This document shows positions 1 through 9,560 of a stretch of DNA of 16,272 nt, piece after piece. Source of the stretch: Astrocystis sublimbata (lineage: Eukaryota; Ascomycota; Sordariomycetes; Xylariales; Xylariaceae). The stretch's first letter is position 1. Each line of letters starts with the position of its first letter. The stretch spans positions 1 through 16,272 of the forward strand of contig JAJNNY010000176.1 of assembly GCA_022453515.1 (NCBI GenBank). Direction: 5' to 3'. Below the pieces are notes generated by a model, which saw only the letters and a program-made list of their open reading frames with translations, had not been told where the DNA came from and did no database searches. The translations under genes and the position numbers were made by a program.

Positions 1-1105
1 CATCAGGCGGGTGGATGTGGCTAGGTGCAACTGAATGGTCCCATACAAGTTTGACACCTGGGTAGAAGGCGTCCCTGCTGAACATATCGAGCAGAAACTG
101 CCAGACATTCGGAGAGGGCGGGACGCGCTTCACGATATCGACTAGCCTCTGACGGTGCTTGAGTATGGCCATGGTTTCTTCATGGAAACCCAACTCACCA
201 AATGTGTAGAGGAATAAGTCAGACAGCCACGTGGGCACGTTGACGGGGGCTCTATTCAACTCCTCCAGTCTGGAAAAGGCCAACTCATACTGGCCGTCGC
301 GTAGGAGGCCGATGATGATGTTGATCTCGGCACTCGGTGGCAAGGCGTACCATCGATTCATCATATCGTGGAGGACCTGCGCTCGCAGAAGGTAGTCGGG
401 ATGAACGGCCGTCACCTGCATGGGGGAGGGGGGAGGATTAGCCGAAGGCTACCAAGAGCGAGCGAAGGGCTCAGGGGCTGACCTCGAGAAGGGCGTGGTA
501 TATCTGTGGTGTCGTGGGGACACTGTGGGCTATGGATCAGCCCTAAGAAGCTGGGCGGCCACCTTGGCCGAGCCGTATTGCTTGCTGACAGTTGGCTTTT
601 GATCAGGCTTTCGTAGAGAGCAGCATTGGGCCTCTCCCGCCTCTTGCGCCACGAGATACTCGACAAGCCGCGTGACGGGATGATAGGTGTCCTCTGCAGA
701 CCTGCAGCTCCTTCAGAGCAGCGTAGATGGTGCGGGTCGGTATTTTGTCCCACCTTTGGTATTGAAGTGCCGGAGCACGGCGTCGGGGATCCAGGGACTT
801 CGCTTTGCCAACCGTGCTAGGTAGCGATGCGCGATTCTTCAGGGTGTTTCTCTTCTTGGGCCCCGGGCCCGGGCTCCGGGCTTTTGCTCGGTATCGGGTT
901 CGGTCGTGCGATCGATCTCATGGTTGGTTGGCGCGGCGGCGAGGCTGTGTTGTCGTCGCCATTGAATACTGCGGGGCTGCGAGCGACGGTGCTGATGGCG
1001 GGCGAGGGTGGTCCATTGGTGGAATGGCTTGGAGAGTGTTGCGACGTCAATTAAGGGGCACAGGCACCGCCAAAGTCCGTCGACGACAATGCGATCTCGG
1101 GGCAT
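1..1105 (-). pseudogene. Left-arm copy of the PPR gene 5' part, frame-broken and cut by the window edge
   Basis: This is the mirror copy of the right-arm PPR gene. It starts at the equivalent ATG (1103-1105 on the minus strand), keeps the first 30 or so residues (MPRDRIVVDGLWRC...), then loses frame repeatedly. Compared with the right arm it has extra or missing bases near 1010, 970, 875, 860, 755, 748, 700, 645, 598, 592, 538, 530 and 517, many in short homopolymers. Further out (1-300) the reading frame is good. At three places, near 517, 270 and 213, this copy keeps the base that preserves the frame where the right copy does not. The 3' part lies outside the window. It could be a real decaying duplicate or an error-rich read of the same gene. 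Confidence 0.7.
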
Positions 1106-1329
1106 GGGTGTGGCTGGCTCATAGGGACGCCGGGCGCAAAAATCTGAAGCAATTCCATGATCAGACGGGACCTGCCAAGCCGGGATGTCTAAGTAAATAC
1201 CTGAGATACAGGCGAGCCGGGGTACCTAGGTACTTGCACCTCCGTAGCGGGCGAGCCGGGGCCGTTAGTCCAATCCCACTTGGCCGCCAGCTGGGGTGGA
1301 TCTCAGTCACCTAAGGTACCTCTATGTAG

Positions 1330-2073
1330 CAGGGTTGGCAAATTAGTACGTACTAATTTATACTACACTTTAGTATTTTAGTGACTACAGTGTAGTACGA
1401 GTACATACTACAATTAGTACTGATCTTAGGTACTACACTTTAGTATGTACTAAATGTAGTATATTAATAGTGATTAATTGTAGTATTTATAGTATTTCTA
1501 TTTTAGAAATTTATTTAAAAATTAGAAAAAAATTAAAACTGGAAGTAGAAAAATAAAATTGGCGTTGTTTTTATAATAACTATATAAAGTATTTAAACTT
1601 AAACACGCTAATATTTTCCTAAATTTTTTAAACAAGTATTAATAAATTTTTCTTAATTTTTTAAAAAAACATTTTTTACTTATTCTTTGCTATACTTGTA
1701 ACCAGTGGATAAAAGTAACGCAAATAATAAGTAAAAAAATGTTTTTTTTAAAAAATTAAGAAAACTTTTTCAAGCATCTTGTTTAAAAAAATTTAGGAAA
1801 ATTAGTTTTAATTTTAATAACTTTAATATATTTATTATAAAAAAACCCAATTTTTTCTACTTCATTTTAATTTTTTCTAATTTTTTAATAAAATTCTAAA
1901 AATAGAAATACTATAAATACTACAATTAATCACTATTAATATACTACATTTAGTACATACTAAAGTGTAGTACCTAAGATCAGTACTAATTGTAGTATGT
2001 ACTCGTACTACACTGTAGTCACTAAAATACTACAGTGTAGTATAAATTAGTACGTACTAATTTGCCAACCCTG
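1330..2073. mobile_element. AT-rich palindromic element with hAT-like termini (non-autonomous, MITE/foldback type)
   Basis: A sharp switch from GC-rich to AT-rich sequence occurs at both ends. The outer ends are inverted repeats beginning CAGGGTTGGCAAATTAG, which fits the CAG-G-TTGG-type termini often seen in hAT transposons. The outer 170 bp of each side are nearly identical (one difference seen) and are packed with TAGTAC, TACTACA and GTAGTA motifs, like the subterminal repeats of hAT elements. The interior is poly-A/T-rich with no coding capacity. The 8-bp flanks are CTATGTAG on the left and CTACATAG on the right: T at position 2 and A at position 7 suit a hAT target site, but they are reverse complements and match only 6/8 as direct repeats. 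That is expected if one flank is a mirrored copy. The hAT assignment is an inference from termini only. Confidence 0.55.
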
Positions 2074-2297
2074 CTACATAGAGGTACCTTAGGTGACTGA
2101 GATCCACCCCAGCTGGCGGCCAAGTGGGATTGGACTAACGGCCCCGGCTCGCCCGCTACGGAGGTGCAAGTACCTAGGTACCCCGGCTCGCCTGTATCTC
2201 AGGTATTTACTTAGACATCCCGGCTTGGCAGGTCCCGTCTGATCATGGAATTGCTTCAGATTTTTGCGCCCGGCGTCCCTATGAGCCAGCCACACCC

Positions 2298-4255
2298 ATG
2301 CCCCGAGATCGCATTGTCGTCGACGGACTTTGGCGGTGCCTGTGCCCCTTAATTGACGTCGCAACACTCTCCAAGCCATTCCACCAATGGACCACCCCTC
2401 GCCCGCCATCAGCACCGTCGCTCGCCAGCCGCAGTATTCAATGGCGACGACAACACAGCCTCGCCGCCGCGCCAACCAACCATGAGATCGATCGCACGAC
2501 CGAACCCGATACCGAGCAAAAGCCCGAGCCCGGGCCCGGGCCCAAGAAGAGAAACACCCCTGAAGAATCGCGCATCGCTTACCTAGCACGGTTGGCAAAG
2601 CGAAGTCCCTGGATCCCCGACGCCGTGCTCCGGCACTTCAATCCCAAGGTGGACAAAATACCGACCCGCACCATCTACGCTGCTCTGAAGGAGCTGCAGG
2701 GCGCAGAGGACACCTATCATCCCGTCACGCGGCTTGTCGAGTATCTCGTGGCGCAGAGGCGGGAGAGGCCCAATGCCGCTCTCTACGAAAGCCTGATCAA
2801 AGCCAATGTCAGCAAGCAATACGGCTCGGCCAAGGTGGCCGCCCAGCTTCTTAGGGAGATCCATAGCCACAGTGTCCCACGACACCACAGATATACCACG
2901 CCCTTCTCGAGGTCAGCCCCTGAGCCCTTCGCTCGCTCTTGGTAGCCTTCGGCTAATCCTCCCCCCTCCCCCATGCAGGTGACGGCCGTTCATCCCGACT
3001 ACCTTCTGCGAGCGCAGGTCCTCCACGATATGATGAATCGATGGTACGCCTTGCCACCGAGTGCCGAGATCAACATCATCATCGGCCTCCTACGCGACGG
3101 CCAGTATGAGTTGGCCTTTTCCAGGACTGGAGGAGTTGAATAGAGCCCCCGTCAACGTGCCCACGTGGCTGTCTGACTTATCCTCTACACATTTGGTGAG
3201 GTGGGTTTCCATGAAGAAACCATGGCCATACTCAAGCACCGTCAGAGGCTAGTCGATATCGTGAAGCGCGTCCCGCCCTCTCCGAATGTCTGGCAGTTTC
3301 TGCTCGATATGTTCAGCAGGGACGCCTTCTACCCAGGTGTCAAACTTGTATGGGACCATTCAGTTGCACCTAGCCACATCCACCCGCCTGATGGTGTGTT
3401 ACTGCGGGTGCTGAATACGGCCTCCATGCACGGAGACGTGGCTTTAGCCATGGGGGCGATACATGTGCTCTCCGCCCGCGGGGTGAAACTGAGTCTACAT
3501 CATTACGAGGCTTTGATGCATGTTCACCTGCGGCATGATGATCTACGCAAGGGGCTCACCGTCCTCTGCATAATGGCCAAGGCAGGCCTTTCTCCTGACT
3601 TGTCGACTACGCGACCGATATTCCAGTTGCTCCGCCATTCCTCGCAGCTGACAGATCAAGCACTTGCACTTCTCCACCAGCTGAAGGCGCATTACTCTGT
3701 TCCACCCGCCGCTTTCAACGTCGTTTTGGAAGCCACTGCGGCCCACGGCGGCTTCAAAGTTGCTTTTGATATGTACAGGACCGTTCGCCAGGTCTGCATA
3801 ACCGGGCCAGACCTCGAAACCTTCGATGTTCTACTGCAGCATTGCACGCTAAAGAAATCTATGAGTTTCTTGAAGCCGAGATGGATGCCTTTTCTCTAAA
3901 GCCTACCAAGTCTATTTATGACCATTTCATCCGAATCAGTTCAATGCAATACAATTATGATGCAGCTTTTCGTTACCTCGGGATGATGCGCGATCGGTCG
4001 CCTTCCAACATACCTGAGTCGTGGTGGATGAGTAAACACTCGGCAATGGCTCTTCTGCGGCGATGCGTTCAAAACCGCGACCCGAGGTTTGGGAACCTAT
4101 TCGGAGAATGCCATCGACGACAATTACTGAGCAAGGATGATATCAAATTGTTGATGTCCGTAAAGGCACAATATGCGAGCAATCTGGAAGCGTCCGTGTC
4201 ACATGTAGAGTCATTTGAAGAAGAGCCTTTGAAGGCAACAGCACTAGTTGCCTAA
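2298..4255 (+). CDS. Pentatricopeptide-repeat (PPR) protein, probably mitochondrial; reading frame interrupted
   Basis: This is likely a mitochondrial RNA-binding protein of about 630 residues. Exon 1 is 2298-2911, intron 2912-2978 (67 bp, GTCAGC...GCTAAT...CAG), exon 2 2979-4255. The N-terminus is rich in R, S and P and poor in acids up to about residue 60 (RSIQWRRQHSLAAAP), like a mitochondrial presequence. Helical PPR-like units follow, for example RPNAALYESLIKANVS near residue 153, then HYEALMHVHLRHDDLRKGL and AAFNVVLEATAAHGGFKVAF in exon 2. The frame breaks at four places: a missing C in 2876-2878, an extra G at 3124-3125, a missing T near 3181, and one base missing near 3840-3848. The left arm, where it covers these (the first three), keeps the frame. 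The gene is therefore either recently broken or mis-sequenced. ATG 2298 is the first in frame. No specific PPR ortholog is recognised. Confidence 0.75.
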
Positions 4256-6507
4256 TCCGATGTCTGCTTGACTAGACCACAAACACAAATAGGGACGCAT
4301 GTGAAATATATTCATCCAGTACAGTAACTTCCTTTGCTGGCTTTGCAGGAACTCCTGGGTGGAATTTTGTACTGATAAGGAGTATGCGGAGCTAAAAACA
4401 AATAAATCATTAAAAACAAAAAAAAAAACTGAGGCTGGAATAGCCGAAGGCCAAAGCGGCCAGTATCGCATTTTGCATTTGAGGCCCGAGCCTTTTCTCG
4501 CTTGATTCAACCTGCTCGCTGATACCTACCTACTTACCCAAATGAATTATCTTATGTGCGTTATCACACCCACTCTCAATTCTTACACTATAGGGGTTCT
4601 CGGTGAAAATGCTGCATCCCGTCTACTTCGAAGCTTGTAGATTGTGCTGCACGCCGCTGAGATCAATATGCTAATGACACTCAGCTTGCGCTTGACCCAG
4701 GAACTCATCATGACACGCATGCCTATTCGAGGCTTGACCACCTTCCATAATAATATGTCCTACATGTATTTTACGGTGCGGTGAATATGTGGATCAATTG
4801 TAACATATATCTTCTTAGCAATTGTCATCACATGCCAGGCCTCTTTTGGGGATTCCATCAGGGGTGGGCGAAGGCCTTCGCTATCGTACAGAAGCACAGG
4901 CACTCGTGGCAGGCCCGGTAGATTCCTTCCGGTTAAGAATTATATGTCGCGCATTCGTCGACTGAGATTTACGTGATAACCAAACGTTTCCTTCAGAAAG
5001 TTTTCAAGCATTCCTTTTCTAGCTCTTTACGTATTGAGTACTTACAGTACCCCCAAATACCTGTCATGAATGCAGACTAGAAATCTCAGTCCAACACGAT
5101 AAAGCATTCATTCACAACACCACTCGTTCACTACGTACTCATCATGTAGTGCTCGGTTGAGATCCATCTAGCCGCAATAACGATCAATTTCAAAACCACA
5201 TCTGATTAACAATGATTTGAAAAGATGATCGCGACCCCTTCGGACTTATCATACTCGGCTGTATTAGCGGAGGTAACCAGAAATATTAAATGGTGTTTTA
5301 CATAGGGACAAGCTCAAATGTGAAGGCACATGCGTACGTCAACGACCTCCGGACCATGGTAGGGATTGTGAAAACTAAATGAGCCTTTCCTACTATCACT
5401 ATTCCAGTTACATTCCACGCACCATGCCAGGTTTTACCTTTGGAAGCTCGCTGGCGACATGCATCTCGCTCATGCATGTACAGTCACCGAAACCCATATC
5501 GATGCGTGTATATTGGTCGCATTCAGAACAGAATACTACCATGCCAGGCGGCGTCCAAACGGGATATTCCAGATAAATAGCCGAAAAGCTTATGCTTCCA
5601 CTGAACTTTTCGCCCCACGCAGCATACCCAGCAAATCGAGCCTTTACACTCTAGTTATCACCTCGCCATGTCTGACAGCGAAATGAAAACTTGTAACATT
5701 GTGCGTTAACTGTTGTCTTTTTTTCTGCATCAGATACGCGGGCAACAATATATACTACGCTCTGACATCGTCTTCACCGGATTTGGACTTGCTGACACAC
5801 GACACATTGGATGGATATCTCAAGGTGGAAGGAAAGTACCAGATCAGATGATAACTTCAATGCCGGACTGTAATATGCTATGCTAACTCAGTTCGCTACC
5901 ATAGCACACTCCATTACCCAGAGGCCCACCTCGTCCACCATGCCATAAGTTGATGACCAATGCGGTACTTCCCCAGATAGCTGATGATAATGTTGCCAAA
6001 TACGGACGTGCATATGCACTCATGAGGCGTAACAATACCTAACCCGCAACATGGTAAGTGACGGCAAGACCTGCGCTTCAACGGTTCCGACCACTTTTGC
6101 GCAAGCTATACAACGATGACTAAGGCTAAATTGACCCGAAAGGGAATGGAGACCTTAATACAGCATGTTATAAATATGCGAGGTGACTATCTATCCTTGA
6201 AGTATTCCCCGGTTGAAAATGGTCAGCCAGATGATGATTTGGAAGAAAAAACACAGATAGACATAAGGCGTATCAGTATACCTTCCACCTTCCACAGAGG
6301 AGCCAAAGACCGGCTGTTTACTAGGGTAGAGGTTGTTATACTGTTTGTCAAGCTTCTGAAGATTTCAAATTGTAGTATACTGAAAGCGAAAGGTCGGTCC
6401 GACCTGGGGGTCAACCATGAGTCCTGGTGGGCTGTGCTTTGAAATCATCTGTGATGCGCTTCACGGCTCACTGATATCTTATGGAGGGGTATCGAGGCTG
6501 AATTTTG
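4256..6507. other. Intergenic region; 3' flank of the PPR gene, no supported gene
   Basis: After the PPR stop there is an AATAAA-like stretch (4401-4407) and an 11-A run (4418-4428), a plausible 3'-end region. On the minus strand, one frame from 5026 to 4586 runs 148 codons with only two stops (4940-4942, 4760-4762) and reads fairly protein-like (KEAWHVMTIAKKIYVTIDP), but I recognise no family. A 108-codon open frame on the plus strand at 6116-6442 has no recognisable domain and no convincing promoter. Perfect short palindromes lie at 4868-4881 (GCGAAGGCCTTCGC) and 6391-6405 (AGGTCGG-T-CCGACCT). No tRNA or rRNA was seen. Confidence 0.5.
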
Positions 6508-6516
6508 TATATAAGG
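6508..6516 (+). promoter_or_regulatory. TATA box of the HD-domain gene
   Basis: TATATAAGG lies about 118 bp upstream of the ATG at 6634. It is followed by a CT-rich stretch (about 6556-6587, CACCTCTTCTTCT) that would suit a fungal transcription start, and then a CAAA-type sequence directly before the ATG. Position and sequence are typical of an inducible fungal promoter; not proven. Confidence 0.55.
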
Positions 6517-6633
6517 TCTCAAAGGTTCATTGAAAGGCAACAGGAAGATTATACCATCACCTCTTCTTCTAATCACATCACCAAATTCTGCTTGCAATAC
6601 GCTTACTGCCTCGGTAACCCCCAACCCGTCAAA

Positions 6634-7759
6634 ATGCAGTTATTCTCCCTCCTTGCCTTGGCCACAGCCGTCGCGGCCGCTGCGTGCCCCTCTAAGCCCA
6701 TGACAACGATAGCCGGAGTCGAGGTGATCGACACCCAGATCGTGCGCGATACCCAGGCCATGATCAAGGAGTTCCCAGACTACTTGTACTCGCATCAGAT
6801 GCGGTCGTGGCTGTTCGGTGCTGCCATGATCAACGCCAACGAAACTTTGAAGAAGAACGTCGATCTCGAAGTGCATGCGATCGCCACCATGTTGCACGAC
6901 CTGGGCTGGGACATGACGCCCGGCTCGCGCTGGGTTAGCAAAGACAAGCGCTTCGAGATCGACGGCGCCATCGGTGCTCGTACGTGGCTGAGCGAACACC
7001 CCACTGGGAAGGACTGGGAGCCTTCACGCGTACGGAAAGTTTTTCAGGTAAGCCGCCGGAGTTTTCGATTTCCCCTCGGGGCATATATCGTCAAGAAGCG
7101 CGGAATGTCATCGTAGGCTCATCTGCTTGCGAAAATCCACAAGCTCCTGAATCATGGGGTTGCGAAGGACACTACTGACTTCAGTGTGCAAAATTTATAG
7201 TCCATCGCCCTGCACGGGTCCTCGAGTATTGCCAATTACTTCGAGCTCGAGGAAGCTGTCATCGTTCAGAGTATTGGACAGGATTACCGCGGCCCAGTGA
7301 ACGGTGTTTCCCAGTCGTCTTATGGTAGGAAATTTCACATCATTTCCAATAATCGAATGCAGACCAACATATCGTTTTCAAATTCCTGGAACCCTCGATT
7401 TGACCATGCAGGTGGCAATAATAAGCTGACTTTCGAGATTCAGATGCTGTTGCGAAGCAGTTTCCGCAGACGGAACTTCTCTCTGGAACGAACAAGACCT
7501 TTACCTGGTTCGCTCAGACTAAGCCCGAGGTTACCTATGGTAAGTTCATTGACATGGCCTATCTTACATGTTTTGGCACATGCTAAGCGGATGGTGATAT
7601 AGACACCTGGCTCGAGCCCTGGGGCACTGCTTTCGTACCGGGCGTAAGTAAACACAAACACCCGTCACGCTCATTACTTACAAATATCACTAACTTTGCA
7701 CGCTGCAGTACTCTGCCGTGGGACACCGTCAGTTTGACTTCGTCACTGGCGGGCAATAA
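6634..7759 (+). CDS. Secreted HD-domain protein, cyanamide-hydratase-like family
   Basis: Five exons: 6634-7047, 7201-7324, 7444-7539, 7603-7643 and 7709-7759, giving 241 aa. Introns are 153, 119, 63 and 65 bp, all GT-AG, with branch-like CTGAC in the first two and CTAAC in the last; phases are consistent throughout. Residues 1-18 (MQLFSLLALATAVAAAAC) look like a signal peptide. The HD fold follows: H54 in LYSHQMRSWLFGA, the H88-D89 pair in MLHDLGWD, the RFEIDGA segment near 106-112, and H143 in SIALHGSSSIA, which together would hold a metal. The C-terminus reads WLEPWGTAFVPG...FDFVTGGQ. Family members include fungal cyanamide hydratase, but the substrate here is unknown, and secretion would be unusual for a phosphohydrolase. 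The start is the first ATG that gives the signal peptide; an in-frame open stretch further upstream is taken as 5' UTR. Confidence 0.85.
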
Positions 7760-8889
7760 GCACTGGCGCCGAGGCGCAATATCTCGTGCTTCATTACTTC
7801 GGATGGGATGGGATTTTAGTGTGATCGGGCCTACAACTGGGTGAAATATACCCACTGGGACACGAGAAAATTGGCGCTTTCAAATGAAGTACATCCAAAT
7901 ACATGCTTTAGGGAATAAGAATACAATAAGATGGAAATATTTTGAGCTTCATGCATTGGGTCGGTGTCGGGATTGCGATACTGCGCTTTTACAAAAACAT
8001 AATATTGTCCCACACGCCCTGCTTCATCGGGAGTTCTCTAGCTCTCGGACAACTTAAATTGGCATGTTCTTGTTGCAAAGGCCATCCTGGGCTTATTCCC
8101 ACTGCCGGTAGCAATTGCGGATGGTTCACCCAAATAACACACAAGGAGGTGCTTGCGGCAAGTGGTTTAGGGAATTGATCATGCAGTGAAACGATTCAAG
8201 TCAACGGTTCGTTGTTCCTTCTATGTGAGCATGTATGCCTTGCTACGATTACCATCCCCGAAAGCGCAACCAAAAGTAGTTCGAGCTTGGACAACATGTG
8301 TCGACGCATACTTTTCATGATTTGATTTCCCTACTTCAAAATCAAGAAGGAACTAATGGATGTGCATAGCTAGATGCGAGCAAACCCCGCCTGTGAGGTG
8401 GGAGGCTTCGGGTAGACTTGATATCTCTATTGCTGCCCAATTCCCCTCACGTACCAAGATGCTTAGGTATTTTATTTCCCTTCAACGTATATGGGAGTGG
8501 GCATTCTCCCATGCTTCTGTCACTGTGATCGTCATACTAGACTGCCACTACTATAAAGCATATGAGATTGTACCTGATTGCAATCAACCCGGATATTCAG
8601 CTCTTGGGGAGTGGCTCGCTGTCAACGAGTTTAACACGCCTGAGTCCTTGAGTCCAAGCATATACTATTTCCCCTCGACATCCGTACGGCATACCAAGTC
8701 TGCGAGGCTCGAGCTGAAGAGAGAACCGAAATAATTTTGTTCGAGAGCATCGATTTGAGACCTTATCTCGAAAAATCAGACCTTAGACAAAGCGTCGGGC
8801 AATCAGCCAAGAATGCACATCCAATGAATGAATTCCGACTCATGGGCAGCCAGGTCTCATTAAGGATCACCCCGTTGTCTTTACCCACT
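7760..8889. other. Intergenic region, no supported gene
   Basis: I see no domain, tRNA or repeat here. A 124-codon open frame at 8360-8734 has no recognisable similarity, an ordinary composition and no clear promoter, so it is treated as chance. The 3' flank of the HD gene (7760-7930) has A/T-rich stretches such as AAGAATACAATAAG near 7916 that could serve as a 3'-end signal. Confidence 0.5.
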
Positions 8890-9560
8890 TCTGGGCCATG
8901 CTGGCCTCCGTTTTCTATATCAGAAGCCGGGCGTGTTCGTGATGGTCTGTCCGAGCCTCATTGCGCTTCGGTTTCTTTGGGGTTTGTTCGGGCCCCCCGT
9001 TCTCGCCAGCGGCGGTGCTCCGCCGGGAGATCTATATGATCATATGGAAACACCTCATGTGCTTGTCCAGTGGGTGGCTTATGGCACGGCTTTCCCGTGC
9101 CTGTCCTGGGTTGAGGATGGTCCTTCCTCGAAGTCATGTTAGCCGGAACAGCTACGTTATTTGTTTTCAACTAGAGGCACCATCGGCAGTACTTCCTTCG
9201 CAACACGCGCCACGTTTGCGTCGCCTCACGGCCATCCCTGCCTGTGTGTCTCAAACTGATATCCGTACCAAAAAAAATGTCTGGCTGAGACACTGTCGTA
9301 GACGCGTTTGATCAAGCCGCTCAAGATTACGGTTAATGATGCTACCGTCGTGTTCGTGCCGTAATCATGCCCCCCGCCCTCTTTTTCTTCTCTTTTCTTT
9401 TGAGAGAGTCTCTGGTCATCTGGCCATCTGGCCATCATGGTTTTTTGTAAATGCTTCGTAAATACCTTCGTACGTGAACCCGTTTTTGCGATGGAGCTGC
9501 TGGTGCCCGATTCGATGATCGTCCCTGCACTTGTGGGCGGCGTTCGGTCCGACGTTTCCC
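8890..9560 (+). pseudogene. Relic of an MFS multidrug transporter (DHA1-like)
   Basis: Pieces of one protein family appear in the right order but in different frames. GPCWPPFSISEAGR (8896-8937) resembles the first-half segment before TM4. FVMVCPSLIALRFLWGLFG then PPVLASGGAPPGDLYD (8936-9040) matches the hallmark of DHA1 drug transporters, where an RFLxGFFGSPxLATGGAS motif is expected. APSAVLPSQHAPRLRRLT...SQTDI (from about 9177) resembles the central loop PETSS-LRRAxRLRRLT-SQSEI. LIKPLKITVNDATVVFV (9308-9358) resembles the start of the second half, and a weak VPALVGGV piece lies near 9509-9532. Stops and frame changes separate the pieces, the N-terminal third is missing, and most of the second half is gone. 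Family members run about 450-600 aa. I am confident of the family from the first and third motifs; exact ends are approximate. Confidence 0.72.

Larger units (their letters stand above)
1..3393. repeat. Giant inverted repeat (palindrome), arms about 1.69 kb, centre near 1705
   Basis: The first bases of the window are the exact reverse complement of 3384-3393, and the match runs inward to about 1705, where the two arms touch with practically no spacer. Reading the flanks (1-1329 against 2074-3393) side by side I count about 19 single-base indels (14 extra bases on the left, 5 on the right) and about five substitutions, roughly 98% identity; 1020-1329 matches its partner with no difference seen. 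The left arm is therefore 9 bases longer. The innermost few hundred bases are much more diverged. The left arm still matches at position 1, so the palindrome may extend beyond the window. It may be a genuine inverted duplication or a fold-back chimera. The existence of the repeat is certain; its origin is not. Confidence 0.97.

Noticed and set aside
805..1314. 169-codon open frame on the plus strand, mirrored at 2089-2598 on the minus strand
   Set aside because: Both are the antisense of the PPR gene's first exon and upstream region. Two copies exist only because of the palindrome, so their similarity is not evidence of coding.
1330..2073. Origin of replication or centromere fragment because of AT-richness
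   Set aside because: Defined inverted ends starting CAGGGTTGG and subterminal motif repeats fit a transposon-type element better.
1..3393. CRISPR array or telomere repeat as explanation for the repeat structure
   Set aside because: There are no direct repeats with spacers and no TTAGGG tandem. The structure is one inverted repeat.
4418..4428. A11 tract as the tail of a retroposed copy
   Set aside because: No target-site duplication or processed gene body was found upstream; it lies in the 3' flank of the intron-containing PPR gene.
6116..6442. 108-codon open frame before the HD gene
   Set aside because: No recognisable domain, A/T-rich codon use unlike the neighbouring genes, and it sits in the presumed promoter region. 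Chance is the simpler view.
8360..8734. 124-codon open frame
   Set aside because: No family signature and no splice or promoter signals; length is within chance for this region.
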